A stretch of 64,000 nt of DNA from Litoreibacter ponti (GCF_003054285.1 NZ_QBKS01000003.1:1-64000), one strand, 5' to 3'; positions 1 through 8,858 are shown, counted from the stretch's first letter. Notes: generated by a model from the sequence alone, not told the origin. Numbers and translations are program-made.

Positions 1-23
1 TCGACAGCGTTGAACCATCCGCC

Positions 24-96
24 TGCAGCGAATGTCCGGTAAGCGGGCTGCGACCGCAGTATCTCGAAGGAAGGTCGAAGGTCCGCTAAGGGCCGT
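24..96 (+). repeat. 73-bp interspersed repeat, copy A
   Basis: This copy begins TGCAGCGAATG and ends AAGGGCCGT. Compared with copy B at 1378-1450 without gaps, the first 39 bases match at 33 positions and the last 9 match fully, while the middle is poorly conserved. Both copies span exactly 73 bp. It lies upstream of the Hint pseudogene in direct orientation to copy B. Confidence 0.7.
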
Positions 97-188
97 CACG
101 CACTACTGAAAGTTGGTCTGCCTGAGGAGATGCCGCGCCGCCTCGGACGACCGCAGAGAGCCCAAACCGTCGAATGCTGCAAAATGAA

Positions 189-210
189 CCAATGTCGGCT
201 TCGACATTGG
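189..210. other. Perfect 9-bp inverted repeat (hairpin)
   Basis: The arms CCAATGTCG and CGACATTGG flank a GCTT loop. No T-run follows, so it is not a typical intrinsic terminator. It lies about 95 bp upstream of the Hint-domain remnant and could be an operator or an RNA hairpin. Confidence 0.45.
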
Positions 211-303
211 ACGCCGTTACCTAGCCCATAACCAAGGCCTTGGCTCGGTGCTAGCCGACACTCTTTACCTGCAATTAAAACGTTGTCGTTACCCATGAGC
301 GCA

Positions 304-1297
304 ATGGCGACGTTCAATTACTCTGGATATGATGACGATCAGGTCACCTGGCCGGGCGGAAGCCCGTCCAACGGTGATACGATCACCTTTACCATCCCCA
401 CAGATCACACAATTTCGATAACAGACGATGATTCGAGCCTTCAGGACGGAACCGACGACCGGGATGATGAGGATTCTAACCAGACAGTGGTCGTCACCGA
501 CGAATTCGGCAATCCCGAAGCATCCGGTCAGGTTCAGCCGCGCGATCAGATCACCCTGACCGACGGCACCAATACCTACCGCATGACAGAAATCTTCATC
601 GCGTCCAGCAACTCCTATTACTACATTTTCCATGATCCGGCTCCAGAACTGGGCGTTGAATATACGGTCACAAGTGTCACCACTCCGAATTCGACCAGCT
701 ACAGCAGCTTTTCCAACGAGGGCGTCGTTTGCTTTGCGGCGGGAACGCTGATCTTGACGCCACAGGGAGAGACACCCGTCGAAAACCTGCGTAAAGGCGA
801 TCTAGTCAACACGACGGCTCACGTTCCCAGCATTTCCGGACAAACACAAACCAATAGAAATCAAGGCTGCTACGCTGGGACAAGGCTGCCCGAAACGCAC
901 TCTGTGCGTTTCACCGCAACACCGTGTGCTTGTCGCCGATCCGGCGTTGACCAAGGCGTTGGGTTTGCCTGAAGCGCTTGTCGCCGCCAAAGGCCTTTTG
1001 AAATTGCGCGGTGTACGGCAAAGATTGGGGTGCCGAGACGTCGAATATACACACCTGGTTTTCGACCAGCATGAGATCATTTTTGCGGAAGGGTGCCCTA
1101 CAGAGAGTTTTTTCCCGGGACCCGTCGCGGTGAACAGCGTCGACTTTGGCATACAGCAGGAATTACGAGAGATTTTCCCAAGACTTTCTGCGGCTTCTGA
1201 CGCGAAGAAATTCGAAAATGCCCGCACTTGTGTTGGAGTTTCAAAAGGTCAAAGGCTCCTTCAACGCTCGAAGTTTTCGCCGAAGATCCCAAACTGA
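304..1297 (+). pseudogene. Broken Hint_2-domain (hedgehog/intein-like) protein
   Basis: The first frame, starting MATFNYSGY, gives a glycine/aspartate-rich N-terminal region. It then gives the opening of a Hint_2 domain (CFAAGTLILTP, VENLRKGDLV) and loses homology at about 810-820. The domain resumes in another frame from about 820, with PIEIKAATLG, SPQHRVLVADP, VEYTHLVFDQHEIIFAEG and ESFFPGP. About ten residues normally found between these blocks are missing, so a short internal deletion has shifted the frame. Intact proteins of this type are secreted or cell-surface proteins common in Rhodobacterales. Direct 73-bp repeats flank the gene. The start is uncertain because no Shine-Dalgarno sequence precedes 304 or the ATG at 295. 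Confidence 0.75.
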
Positions 1298-1688
1298 AAG
1301 CCGCCATTGGCGCAGCCGCAGCGAAATGGTGCTTCGTCCCGCAATTCTCCCATTCGTAGACTTCGAGACTTCGCGCTTACAGCGAATGACCGCTAGGCGG
1401 GCTGCGAGTGCAGTATCCTGATCGGTCGGCCAACGGCAGGTAAGGGCCGTGAAAAAACGCGTGTAGAATGGTTAAAACAGCAACAGCCACTTGAGATAGG
1501 AAAACGACTACGAGTATTTCTGAAGCAAATATGTGGTATTGGCTTACAATAGTAGCACGCCGGTGATTTGCGTGTGAAGCGCTACTCACGTAGCCTCTTT
1601 TGACGCATACGCCTTTATGGGCAAAGGATGATCAGCCTGCTTTCAAAGGCCTGCTTCTCGTTGAATTGGAAACACGCATCGTCGCGAA
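1298..1688. other. Intergenic region with one repeat copy
   Basis: This stretch follows the Hint remnant and has no supported gene. It contains repeat copy B at 1378-1450. The rest shows no promoter, hairpin or coding pattern that I can defend. Confidence 0.5.
1378..1450 (+). repeat. 73-bp interspersed repeat, copy B
   Basis: It starts TACAGCGAATG, contains GCGGGCTGCGA, and ends AACGGCAGGTAAGGGCCGT. It has the same length and orientation as copy A, 1354 bp away, so the two form direct repeats around the Hint pseudogene. The end block ACGGCAGGT is shared with copy C. Confidence 0.7.
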
Positions 1689-2153
1689 TTAATTTCGGCG
1701 TACCGCGCACAACATGCACCCGGCCAGTGCTGTATGGATATTGATGTATGCAATCTCGTTGTTCGCCAGAATGCGCTCGATTTCGACGCCGACGTCCTCC
1801 CCGTTGGACAAGGTGTTCATCGCGTAGTCCATAAGCCCGTTCGCGTGAAAGGCGCGCAGGGCTACGAACCTGTTTCTTACTATTTCGGGCACGCTTTTCC
1901 CGCCGACGTGACGCGTGCAATCGCTCTTGCACAGGAACACAGCCGTTGGCTGGGCATAGACGCTGTCGGGCAGGGGGAGCCGGTAAGAAAAGAGCAAGGC
2001 ACCATCCTCTTTACCCGCTTCTTTCAGGCAGTGGCGGCAGGGATACGAACCACCATCCTGAAAAATCAGAATTCTGTTTCCCATCTCATCTTGCCGGTTC
2101 TGGCGGTGCCAATTTGCCACCGACGATGGCATTGCTTCGAACTGGTAGCGCAT
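1689..2153 (-). CDS. DUF1203 family protein
   Basis: This is a 154-residue protein resembling the DUF1203 family, whose biochemical role is unknown. It begins MRYQFEAMPSS and contains a CRHCLKEAG block, a stretch of hydrophobic strands and a C-terminal IAYINIHTALAGCMLCAVRRN-like end with cysteines. The start is set by a GGAGG sequence 7 bases before the ATG at 2153; the frame runs 31 codons further upstream without such a site. No operon partner is evident. The downstream TetR gene is on the same strand but ends about 100 bp upstream of this start. Confidence 0.75.
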   Translation of the reverse strand: MRYQFEAMPSSVANWHRQNRQDEMGNRILIFQDGGSYPCRHCLKEAGKEDGALLFSYRLPLPDSVYAQPTAVFLCKSDCTRHVGGKSVPEIVRNRFVALRAFHANGLMDYAMNTLSNGEDVGVEIERILANNEIAYINIHTALAGCMLCAVRRN

Positions 2154-2250
2154 CGAAGTCCTCCGTTCTTTGCCGAGAATAGAGTTCAAGGGCGTCTCGT
2201 TCGACCCGGTTCCTGCTGTTTGTGGTGTTGCCACGACGGGCGGCAAGATT

Positions 2251-2817
2251 TTACCCTAGGGGGGCTTCGTTCAGTCGATTGATTGCGACTTTGCCGGCCT
2301 CGACAATCTGCGTCGCTTCTGCGTCGGACTGAGCCAGCCGGGCAAGTGTTATCGTCCCCACCAAAAGCGCCAGGGTTGCAACGCCATCATCTGCGGTCTT
2401 GTCCTCTGTACTGTTGAGCATGGCAGAGATCCGCTTGATCGCATCTGATGCTTCCGACCGAACACAATCTCCGAGCCGTGTCACCTCTGATCCGTTCGCG
2501 GCGAACGGGCAGCCTTGCCCGGGGTCTGCCACATGACCGGTTGAGAGATATTTTGCGATGTAGTCTGCGCGCTTTTCACCTGCGGTCCCCCCTTCCGCCT
2601 TGTACAAAAGCTCATCGGCAGACCGCTCAAACGCTGCGGCGACAAGGTCTTCCTTCGAAGCGAAGTGGCGATAGAATCCGCCCTGCGTAAGTCCCGCTGC
2701 TTGCATTACGTCCGATACGCTGGTGGCGCTGATGCCGTTCTTCCGAAACAGCCGCGCTGCCGCATCTATGATCCGTTCATGGCTCTTTTGTTTTTCGGCT
2801 TCCGACATTCTCGGCAT
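2251..2817 (-). CDS. TetR/AcrR family transcriptional regulator
   Basis: This 188-residue regulator has an N-terminal helix-turn-helix around residues 10-55 (RIIDAARLF-like, SATSVSDVMQAAGLTQGGFYRHFASKEDL), typical of TetR repressors of the NemR/YxaF type. The C-terminal ligand-binding part is all helical. The start is supported by GGGAGG before the ATG at 2817. It is divergent from the membrane protein and efflux pump genes at 3105-5210. An imperfect palindrome at 2843-2866, next to a TTGACA element, is a natural operator for self-repression and control of the divergent genes. The inducer is unknown. Confidence 0.85.
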   Translation of the reverse strand: MPRMSEAEKQKSHERIIDAAARLFRKNGISATSVSDVMQAAGLTQGGFYRHFASKEDLVAAAFERSADELLYKAEGGTAGEKRADYIAKYLSTGHVADPGQGCPFAANGSEVTRLGDCVRSEASDAIKRISAMLNSTEDKTADDGVATLALLVGTITLARLAQSDAEATQIVEAGKVAINRLNEAPLG

Positions 2818-2842
2818 GCACCTGCCTCCCGGGGATTGACAT

Positions 2843-2866
2843 TATAGAGGTCGTATAACATCTATA
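2843..2866. promoter_or_regulatory. Likely TetR operator with adjacent -35 element
   Basis: The 24-bp imperfect palindrome has halves TATAGAGGTCGT and ATAACATCTATA, with 9 of 12 positions symmetric. A TTGACA at 2836-2841 abuts it in the direction of the membrane protein gene. Position and size fit an operator for the TetR gene starting at 2817. Confidence 0.55.
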
Positions 2867-3104
2867 AATTAAGAGTACAATCATACGCTAAAATATGAGG
2901 ATGAAAGAGATGACAGAGACGCAGCGCGCCGATCTTCAAGAAAAAGCGTGCGGCCTTGGACCACCGTAGGGGGCGGTGTCAGGGGTCCTGACAGTTCCAC
3001 ACAACGCGTCGGGCGTTTCCGGGGCATCCCAACATCCGCTCAACAGCGGTTCCAACTTCGACGTCAAACTTCGAATTTATCCACCACAACCTGAGAGAAG
3101 AGAC

Positions 3105-3854
3105 ATGACAGACTTTCTAATTTTCTACGTGCGCACCTTTGCTGTCGCACTGCCGCTGATTGCATTTGCAATCATGATGATCGGCGTAAGCCGGGCAAAC
3201 CTCACGGCTGGGCAGACCGGTGTGACGGTCACAGTGGCGGCGTTCCTGTTCGGGCTTTGGTTCGCCATCGTGGTGCCGCCCTCTGAATCCAACGTGCTGA
3301 ACGTACCGCCGACCCTTCAGGACCCGCCAATCGTGCTTGCGTTCCTGTTCGGTGGCGCTGTGATTGTCTGGGGGCTCGCTTGGATCACACCGCTGGGACG
3401 ACGCATTACGATGGCCACGCCGATGGCCGCGCTCGCCGCCTTTCAAATCCCCCGCATCATGGGCGGCGTCTTTCTGATCGGGTGGCTCGGGGGAAGCATT
3501 CCGGCAGAATTCGCGCTGCCCGCAGGGCTGGGCGACATATGGGCCGGCCTCGCGGGATGGCAGGCCAGCAAAGCCTTGGCGAACGACGCACCGAACGCCA
3601 GAAAACTGCTGATGCGGGCTAACATCATCGGGATATTGGACTTCGTCTTCGCCGTGGCGCTTGGGATCATGACCTCGGAAGGCTTCGCCCATCTGCTGTC
3701 CCATGATGCGCCGAACATCGTCAACGACCATCCCCTGGCGCTGTTCCCGGCGTTCTTTGTCCCGATCTTTCTTGGGTTCCACTTCCTTTCGATCAGCAAA
3801 CTCCGGGCGGAGCGGCGGTCCGAACGGATGACTGTGGCCTCACAGGTGTCCTGA
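3105..3854 (+). CDS. Multi-pass membrane protein, function unknown
   Basis: This 249-residue protein has about seven hydrophobic segments spread over its whole length and a short basic C-terminal tail (KLRAERRSERM). I do not recognise a family. The ATG at 3105 is chosen because GAGAAGAG lies just upstream; the open frame extends 43 codons further, but that extension has no membrane or domain character. It is followed 102 bp later by a drug-efflux gene in the same direction and faces a TetR gene, so it may be part of a TetR-controlled export unit. Confidence 0.7.
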   Translation: MTDFLIFYVRTFAVALPLIAFAIMMIGVSRANLTAGQTGVTVTVAAFLFGLWFAIVVPPSESNVLNVPPTLQDPPIVLAFLFGGAVIVWGLAWITPLGRRITMATPMAALAAFQIPRIMGGVFLIGWLGGSIPAEFALPAGLGDIWAGLAGWQASKALANDAPNARKLLMRANIIGILDFVFAVALGIMTSEGFAHLLSHDAPNIVNDHPLALFPAFFVPIFLGFHFLSISKLRAERRSERMTVASQVS

Positions 3855-3956
3855 CCCGGGGCGGGCAGGGCCATCAGGCCGAAAACGCAGGTGCGCGCAA
3901 ACGCGGGCACCTGCCAGCCGCTGACAATCTTCAAGTTGAACAAGCAGGAGGCTCAG

Positions 3957-5210
3957 ATGTCCTTCGACCATCCTTTCGGACAATTCCACCAGCGCAAGCT
4001 TGTGGCCACGACATCGACCATCCTGCTTTTGGCTGGGATGGCCGCAGTCGGGCAGTTTGCATCCAACATCTACACGCCATCTTTGCCCAGCGTGGCCCAT
4101 GACCTCGGGGTGTCGCCTGGCGCAAGTCAGGCGACGCTCGCGGTGTTCCTTTGCGCATTTGCCATTATGCAGCTAGTGATCGGTCCGCTGTCGGACCGAT
4201 ACGGGCGCAAGCCCATTTTGATGATTGGCCTGACCGTTTTTTTGCTCGGAACCTTCCTGTGCAATACTGCGGTCGATTACTCGAACCTGCTCATTGGCAG
4301 GATCGTGCAGGGATCTGGTGCCGCCGCGGGGATCGTGGTGTCCCGGGCCACAACGCGCGACAGTTTCGAAGGGGTCGAACTGGCCCGTGTCCTAGCGGCT
4401 GTCACGATTGCTTTCGCGCTGGTTCCCGGGCTCACGCCGCTGATAGGCGGTGTGGTCGAACAGATGCTCGGATGGCGGGCAGCGTTCTCGATCACCGGCG
4501 CGCTGGGTCTGGCTCTTGTGGTGATCGTCTCGCGGGCGCTGCCGGAAACCTTGGCGACCCGTCGGCATGTGGCACCGCGCTCGGAAGTTGCGGAATACGC
4601 CGCCATCCTGCGCGATCCTGTCTTCTGGCCAAACGCATTGGCCGTCGCCTGCGCTTTTGCTTCGATGTCAGCTTTCTTTTCGGGTGCCCCGGCGGTTTTG
4701 ATCGGGACCTTGGGGATTTCTCCGATTGAGTTTGGCCTCTATTCGCCCATCGCTGTTTCAGGATTTGTCATCGGTGGGATCATAACAAGGAAAGTCGCCG
4801 CCACCGCTGAACCACGATCGATGTCTTTGCTCGGGATGAGCATCATGCTGGCAGGGGCTGTCCTGCTTTTCGCGCCGCCTGCGTTTGGGATGTTGAACAA
4901 GTTCCTGATCAACGGCGCGATGGTGGTACATGTCACGGGGCTGGGGATAATGTTGCCCGCATCCATCGCGGCCGCCCTCCAGCGGTTCCCGCAAAAGGCG
5001 GGCGTGGCGGCGGCGATGCAGGGGTTCCTGCAAATGTCGGGGGGTGCGCTCGGGGCGGCCAGCGCTGCTGGATTGGCAAGCATTCTGGCGGACCTGTCTT
5101 TCCCGACTGTCATGCTTTGCGCCACGATACTCAGCTGGCTGACCGCAGTACGGCTCATTCCCAATGTGCGCCAGATGTCGGCAGCTTCGCGATATGACTC
5201 AGCGACCTAA
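3957..5210 (+). CDS. Bcr/CflA family multidrug efflux MFS transporter
   Basis: This 417-residue major facilitator has 12 predicted membrane helices. The MFS motif A is visible between helices 2 and 3 as GPLSDRYGRKP, and the early helix carries NIYTPSLPSVAHDL, both typical of the Bcr/CflA drug:H+ antiporter branch. The ATG at 3957 has AGGAGG 7 bases upstream, which rules out the longer frame from 3891. It lies between two TetR genes and probably responds to the one at 2251. The substrate cannot be inferred. Confidence 0.88.
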   Translation: MSFDHPFGQFHQRKLVATTSTILLLAGMAAVGQFASNIYTPSLPSVAHDLGVSPGASQATLAVFLCAFAIMQLVIGPLSDRYGRKPILMIGLTVFLLGTFLCNTAVDYSNLLIGRIVQGSGAAAGIVVSRATTRDSFEGVELARVLAAVTIAFALVPGLTPLIGGVVEQMLGWRAAFSITGALGLALVVIVSRALPETLATRRHVAPRSEVAEYAAILRDPVFWPNALAVACAFASMSAFFSGAPAVLIGTLGISPIEFGLYSPIAVSGFVIGGIITRKVAATAEPRSMSLLGMSIMLAGAVLLFAPPAFGMLNKFLINGAMVVHVTGLGIMLPASIAAALQRFPQKAGVAAAMQGFLQMSGGALGAASAAGLASILADLSFPTVMLCATILSWLTAVRLIPNVRQMSAASRYDSAT

Positions 5211-5248
5211 CCCATATGATGAAGTTGTTCGCGGGCGTCGACCCTGCG

Positions 5249-5818
5249 TCATCTGTGCCCAAGCAGTTCATCAGGCAGCGTCTCGAGAAACCGTTCAAAG
5301 GGCCTCTGCGTCCCGGTCCCCCGCGACAAAACCAGACTGCCATGCAGCAGTATGACCGCGCGTTCGGCCCGGTCCCTTGCGTCGGCCTCCTCAAACTCCC
5401 GTTCCTCAGCGAGGGCGGCAAGCGCATCAATCAGGGCATCGAAGATCCTTTTGATCGGTTCCGCAAAGGGACTGTCATGATCGCGGGCAGAACTTAGCAT
5501 GTTCAGAATGCAGGCTTGTTTGCCACTTGAGTAAAGCTCATCCAGCTTCCGGATCAGTGATTGCAAACGTTGATCTACCGAACCGTCGCACTTCAGCGGC
5601 TCAAAGATGTTTTCCCTCAGCCAGCTTTCGGTGGCGGCAAGGACTTCCTGTGCCATCTGCTCTTTCCCGCCGGGAAACCGATGGTAAAGGCTGGCGCGCT
5701 GAAGGCCGGTTTCCTGCGACAGGGATGACAGCGTCGCCCCTTCGTAGCCTGTGTCACGAAAGACGCGCGACAGGGCTTCAATCAGGTCCTTTTCCCCAAT
5801 GCTTGATCGTCGTCCCAC
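5249..5818 (-). CDS. TetR/AcrR family transcriptional regulator
   Basis: The 189-residue protein has an N-terminal TetR helix-turn-helix (TLSSLSQETGLQRASLYHRFPGGKEQM, residues about 29-55). Its C-terminal half resembles the LmrA/YxaF-type ligand-binding domain. It is divergent from the DsrE-like gene at 5948, with two related palindromic sites between them (5846-5863 and 5905-5918). It most likely represses itself and the DsrE/PNPOx genes. The ligand is unknown, but these targets suggest a redox or electrophile signal. Confidence 0.85.
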   Translation of the reverse strand: MGRRSSIGEKDLIEALSRVFRDTGYEGATLSSLSQETGLQRASLYHRFPGGKEQMAQEVLAATESWLRENIFEPLKCDGSVDQRLQSLIRKLDELYSSGKQACILNMLSSARDHDSPFAEPIKRIFDALIDALAALAEEREFEEADARDRAERAVILLHGSLVLSRGTGTQRPFERFLETLPDELLGHR

Positions 5819-5845
5819 GTTCAGATCCTCCAGATCACCATGACG

Positions 5846-5863
5846 TTACCGAACGAACGGTAA
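5846..5863. promoter_or_regulatory. Candidate TetR operator O1
   Basis: The outer arms TTACCG and CGGTAA are perfectly inverted around AACGAA. The half-site ACCGAACGA reappears in O2 at 5905. It lies about 30 bp upstream of the TetR start. Confidence 0.55.
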
Positions 5864-5904
5864 AATATAGTTGCCAGCAATTCATGCCCTCGTTATCCAA
5901 TTTT

Positions 5905-5918
5905 CGAACGATCGTTCG
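5905..5918. promoter_or_regulatory. Candidate TetR operator O2
   Basis: CGAACGATCGTTCG is a perfect 14-bp palindrome followed by GTAAA, so it shares the TTCGGTAAA/TTACCGAA half-site with O1. It lies about 30 bp upstream of the DsrE-like start codon, where binding would block that promoter. Confidence 0.6.
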
Positions 5919-5947
5919 GTAAACACAAGCCAAAACTGGAATACCTC

Positions 5948-6325
5948 ATGTCAAAAACTGCAATCGTTATCTATTCAGACCCAAAGGCAAACTCCGAAGA
6001 GGCGCTTGGCCGTGTCTTCAACGCGATGTTTCTGGCCTATGAACTCAAGGAAAAGAAACAGGACGTCGCCCTTATCTTTCAGGGCACCGGCGTGCGCTGG
6101 GTGCGCGAGCTGGTCACGCCCGACCACCCTGCCAACGCTCTCTACACTGCGGTCGCGGACACGGTAGTGGGGGCCTGCCAAGGATGCGCCGATGTCTTTG
6201 GTGCGACGGAAGACGTTCAATCCACAGACGTTGCCCTCGTCGCTGAAAAAGCGATCCCGGGAACCTCAGGCGTCATCGACCTGTCTCGCTATCTTGATGA
6301 AGGATACCGGCTCGTCACTTTTTGA
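5948..6325 (+). CDS. DsrE family protein
   Basis: The 125-residue protein has the compact alpha/beta DsrE/YchN-like fold pattern: KTAIVIYSDPKANSEEALGRVFNAM at the N terminus, a central VALIFQGTGVRWV strand, and the cysteine pair GACQGCADVFGA around residue 80. Family members act in sulfur relay or as small cytosolic trimers of unknown role. The gene sits behind two candidate TetR sites and precedes a PNPOx-type protein, separated by a strong hairpin. The cysteine pair suggests redox or sulfur chemistry, which is inference. Confidence 0.75.
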   Translation: MSKTAIVIYSDPKANSEEALGRVFNAMFLAYELKEKKQDVALIFQGTGVRWVRELVTPDHPANALYTAVADTVVGACQGCADVFGATEDVQSTDVALVAEKAIPGTSGVIDLSRYLDEGYRLVTF

Positions 6326-6339
6326 GCACGCCAAAACCC

Positions 6340-6368
6340 CAGTGCACCGCCAGTCAGGCGGTGCACTG
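6340..6368. terminator. Strong 12-bp intercistronic stem-loop
   Basis: The arms CAGTGCACCGCC and GGCGGTGCACTG are perfectly complementary around a 5-base loop. No T-run follows, so it may act as a weak terminator, an mRNA-stabilising hairpin, or an attenuator between the DsrE and PNPOx-like genes. Confidence 0.55.
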
Positions 6369-6396
6369 ACCCATACTCACAAAGGGCAGGTGAAAG

Positions 6397-7314
6397 ATGT
6401 TTCATTCTGGCGAACTGGCAATTCAGCAAACGGTTGGCGTCCGCGAGGTTGCTGCCGCAAATTCAAAATTGATATGGCCGTCGATCCCGGATCGCGTCAC
6501 CCCCTTCGTCGCAGCACAGTCGTACTGCGTCGTCGGTGGCACCTCCGCTAGTGGCGATATCTGGGCGGAGTTTGTTGTGGGGACCGCTGGCTTCGCGACT
6601 GTCGGCCGGGGCGGTACATCGCTCACGTTACCCCTCGGCCAGGGTGGGCTGCTGGATCGGCAACTCGACCTGAGTATCGGAAACCACGTTGGTCTGCTTT
6701 TCATTGACCTTTCGACCCGCAAGCGGTTGCGGGTCAATGGCCGCATTGCCGCGACGTCGAGCCAAGAACTGACCTTGTCTGTCGACCAAGCCTATCCCAA
6801 CTGCCCCAAATACATTCAGGCATGGCGTTTGACGACAACGGACGCGCCAACAGACCCGCACCGCGTTGAGACCGGTACAACTCTGCCGAAGTATGCTTGG
6901 GATTGGATCACCAAGGCCGACATGTTTTTCGTGGCCAGCACCGCGGCAGATGGGTCGGCGGATGTCTCTCATCGCGGTGGCAATCCCGGTTTCATCCGGA
7001 CGCAGGGTCAGACACTTCTCATCCCGGACTACCACGGGAACTCGATGTTCAGCACGCTGGGAAACTTCCTGCTCCATTCAGGCGCGGGCCTCGTCTTCGT
7101 CGACTTCGAAACGAACCGGATGCTTCAACTGACCGGTGATGTCGAACTCGACCTGGATGCCAGGGGCGACATGCCAGCCTCGGTGGATACGGGCCGGTGG
7201 TGGACGTTCCGCCCCAGAAAATATGTGGTTTCATTAATGGGGTCATCCTTTTCAGCCGAATTCATCGACGCATCTCCCTTCAATCCAGCCGTCTTTGAAG
7301 CCCCCGTGAAATGA
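6397..7314 (+). CDS. Pyridoxamine 5'-phosphate oxidase-family (PNPOx-like) protein
   Basis: This 305-residue protein has two PNPOx-like split-barrel regions. The C-terminal one (about residues 165-290) is canonical, with ADMFFVASTAADGSADVSHRG followed by GFIR, a nucleotide-binding style FMN site. The N-terminal half carries a degenerate copy. Family members bind FMN or F420-like cofactors and reduce small electrophiles. The start is at the ATG after GGGCAGGTGAAAG. It follows the DsrE gene under probable TetR control. The substrate is unknown. Confidence 0.75.
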   Translation: MFHSGELAIQQTVGVREVAAANSKLIWPSIPDRVTPFVAAQSYCVVGGTSASGDIWAEFVVGTAGFATVGRGGTSLTLPLGQGGLLDRQLDLSIGNHVGLLFIDLSTRKRLRVNGRIAATSSQELTLSVDQAYPNCPKYIQAWRLTTTDAPTDPHRVETGTTLPKYAWDWITKADMFFVASTAADGSADVSHRGGNPGFIRTQGQTLLIPDYHGNSMFSTLGNFLLHSGAGLVFVDFETNRMLQLTGDVELDLDARGDMPASVDTGRWWTFRPRKYVVSLMGSSFSAEFIDASPFNPAVFEAPVK

Positions 7315-7422
7315 GGCTCTCAAGGGATGAAAGAAGACAAACCACCATATCAATTCGGGACAGCGACAAATGGGCTCCACTCACCAAACCATGCGGCGTG
7401 CGACAACAAGAAAGGTAGACAG

Positions 7423-7854
7423 ATGACCAAACCTGAACAGCCTAGAATAACCGGCACCTGCCTGTGCGGAGCCGTCTCCTTCGAAGTCGCCAGCGCGTTC
7501 GACAAGCTGTTTTTTTGCAGCTGTGATCAGTGTCGCCAAATTACGGGATCGGCGTTTGCATCCAACCTGTTCGTTGGTGCCGAAGGGTTTGTCTGGCTCA
7601 CCGGCACGGCAGAGATCGTCAGATATCAGGTGCCTGCGCGCGACATTTCCAAGTCGTTTTGCCGGGTCTGCGGGTCAGGTGTACCCTGGGCCAGCAGTGA
7701 CGGGACCAAAATGATCGTGCCAGCCGGCATCCTGAAAGAACCTGCCCAAGTTGCCGAACGGATCAGAATATTCGCCTCTGAACTGCCAAAGTGGGCGTCG
7801 GATTTGGAGCACGTCCCGATGCATGCCAAGTTCCCGAGGCCTACAGGATCATAG
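7423..7854 (+). CDS. GFA family (glutathione-dependent formaldehyde-activating-like) protein
   Basis: This 143-residue zinc protein has the full GFA cysteine set: C13 and C15 (CLCGAV), C32, C34 and C37 (CSCDQC), and C80 and C83 (CRVCGSG). Family members are centyrin-like zinc-binding enzymes that react with S-hydroxymethyl glutathione or related adducts, though many have unknown substrates. The ATG at 7423 follows AAAGG; an open frame of 32 more codons upstream lacks family similarity. It is about 110 bp downstream of the PNPOx-like gene and may belong to the same unit. Confidence 0.82.
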   Translation: MTKPEQPRITGTCLCGAVSFEVASAFDKLFFCSCDQCRQITGSAFASNLFVGAEGFVWLTGTAEIVRYQVPARDISKSFCRVCGSGVPWASSDGTKMIVPAGILKEPAQVAERIRIFASELPKWASDLEHVPMHAKFPRPTGS

Positions 7855-7949
7855 TGTGCGGATAGAACCGGGTATCAACACGCGATCAACACCCATGCTC
7901 GGCCACAACGACCCCGATCCGCCCCATACATGCGCATGCGTTCTGCAGG

Positions 7950-8858
7950 TCAGGTTGCCTTGTCAGCCCATTGCGGTCCCTCAAAAAGGGCCCTGTCAGC
8001 GCGGGCACCTTCAATCATCGCATCGAACACGGCCCTGACACGCCGATTGCGCCGCATGTCATTGTGGCAAACGATCCATAGATCCCCGAGCGGGGCATCA
8101 AGCGGCCCGCCAACACGGCGCAGGCCCGGCCAGACTTCTCCCAGGATCATCGGCAGCGCAGCGGCGTGGCCCCCCTGTGCGCACATGGCTGCACGCAGGA
8201 TCAGGGAACTTGCAAAAAATTGCGGACCCTCGGTGGCATTCGGGTCAAACGCGGTTGACCCGAAATGCTCCGCCAGGTGGGGATCGCCTGCGTGACCGAT
8301 ATATGTCCCAAGCTGAAGTTGTTCATCGCGACGGCTTTGGTCCGCGACATACGTCGCCCACCGGATCGTCGCAATCTTGCGCCCATAAAGCGCATTCGAA
8401 CACAGCCTCTTGGGCCGGAGCGCGACGTCTGCCTCGTGGCGCGACAGGTCCAGCATCCTGTCACTGCTCACCACCTGCACTTTCAAATTCGGATGATCCT
8501 GCCCCATCGACATCACGTGACGTGCGACGAAAAATGACGACAGGACTTCGCTCGTCGTTATCTTGACAGACCCCGACAGGGTCTGACTTTTGCCGAAAAG
8601 CTGGCGGGCAAGAATGGCAGTCTCCTGCTCCATCTTCTCAGCAGCGTTCACGATTGCCGCACCTTCCTCTGTTGGGCTGTACTGCCCGCCATCCCGCTGA
8701 AATACGGGCATGTTGAGCTTGCCCTCAATGGCGGCCAGGCGGCGAAAGACGGTGGATGACGTCACCTTCAAATGTTGTGCCGCTTCGGGAATTCGCCCAA
8801 ACCGAGCGACGTGCAGCAAGAGGTGGTACTCGTCCCAATCAAGCATCTGCATTCTCAT
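7950..8858 (-). CDS. LysR family transcriptional regulator
   Basis: This 302-residue regulator has a LysR winged helix at residues about 5-65 (IPEAAQHLKVTSSTVFRRLAAIEGKL) and a substrate-binding effector domain. That domain recognises small molecules and includes a VRAVFDAM end. It is divergent from the flavoprotein/SDR pair at 8947-11040, which it probably controls through the inverted repeats at 8874-8900. The start codon is uncertain among three close ATGs (8858, 8852, 8846). Confidence 0.85.
   Translation of the reverse strand: MRMQMLDWDEYHLLLHVARFGRIPEAAQHLKVTSSTVFRRLAAIEGKLNMPVFQRDGGQYSPTEEGAAIVNAAEKMEQETAILARQLFGKSQTLSGSVKITTSEVLSSFFVARHVMSMGQDHPNLKVQVVSSDRMLDLSRHEADVALRPKRLCSNALYGRKIATIRWATYVADQSRRDEQLQLGTYIGHAGDPHLAEHFGSTAFDPNATEGPQFFASSLILRAAMCAQGGHAAALPMILGEVWPGLRRVGGPLDAPLGDLWIVCHNDMRRNRRVRAVFDAMIEGARADRALFEGPQWADKAT

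Larger units (their letters stand above)
1..303. other. Non-coding leader region with repeat and palindromes
   Basis: I see no convincing gene here. The stretch contains one 73-bp repeat copy (24-96), a perfect hairpin with 9-bp arms and a 4-base loop at 189-210 (arm CCAATGTCG), and a 12-bp palindrome CCAAGGCCTTGG at 232-243. These lie just upstream of the broken Hint-domain gene and may include its control region. Confidence 0.5.

Noticed and set aside
2895..2969. Short frame of about 24 codons upstream of the membrane protein gene
   Set aside because: It has no convincing ribosome site or similarity and ends at a stop; it is too short to support as a gene or leader peptide.
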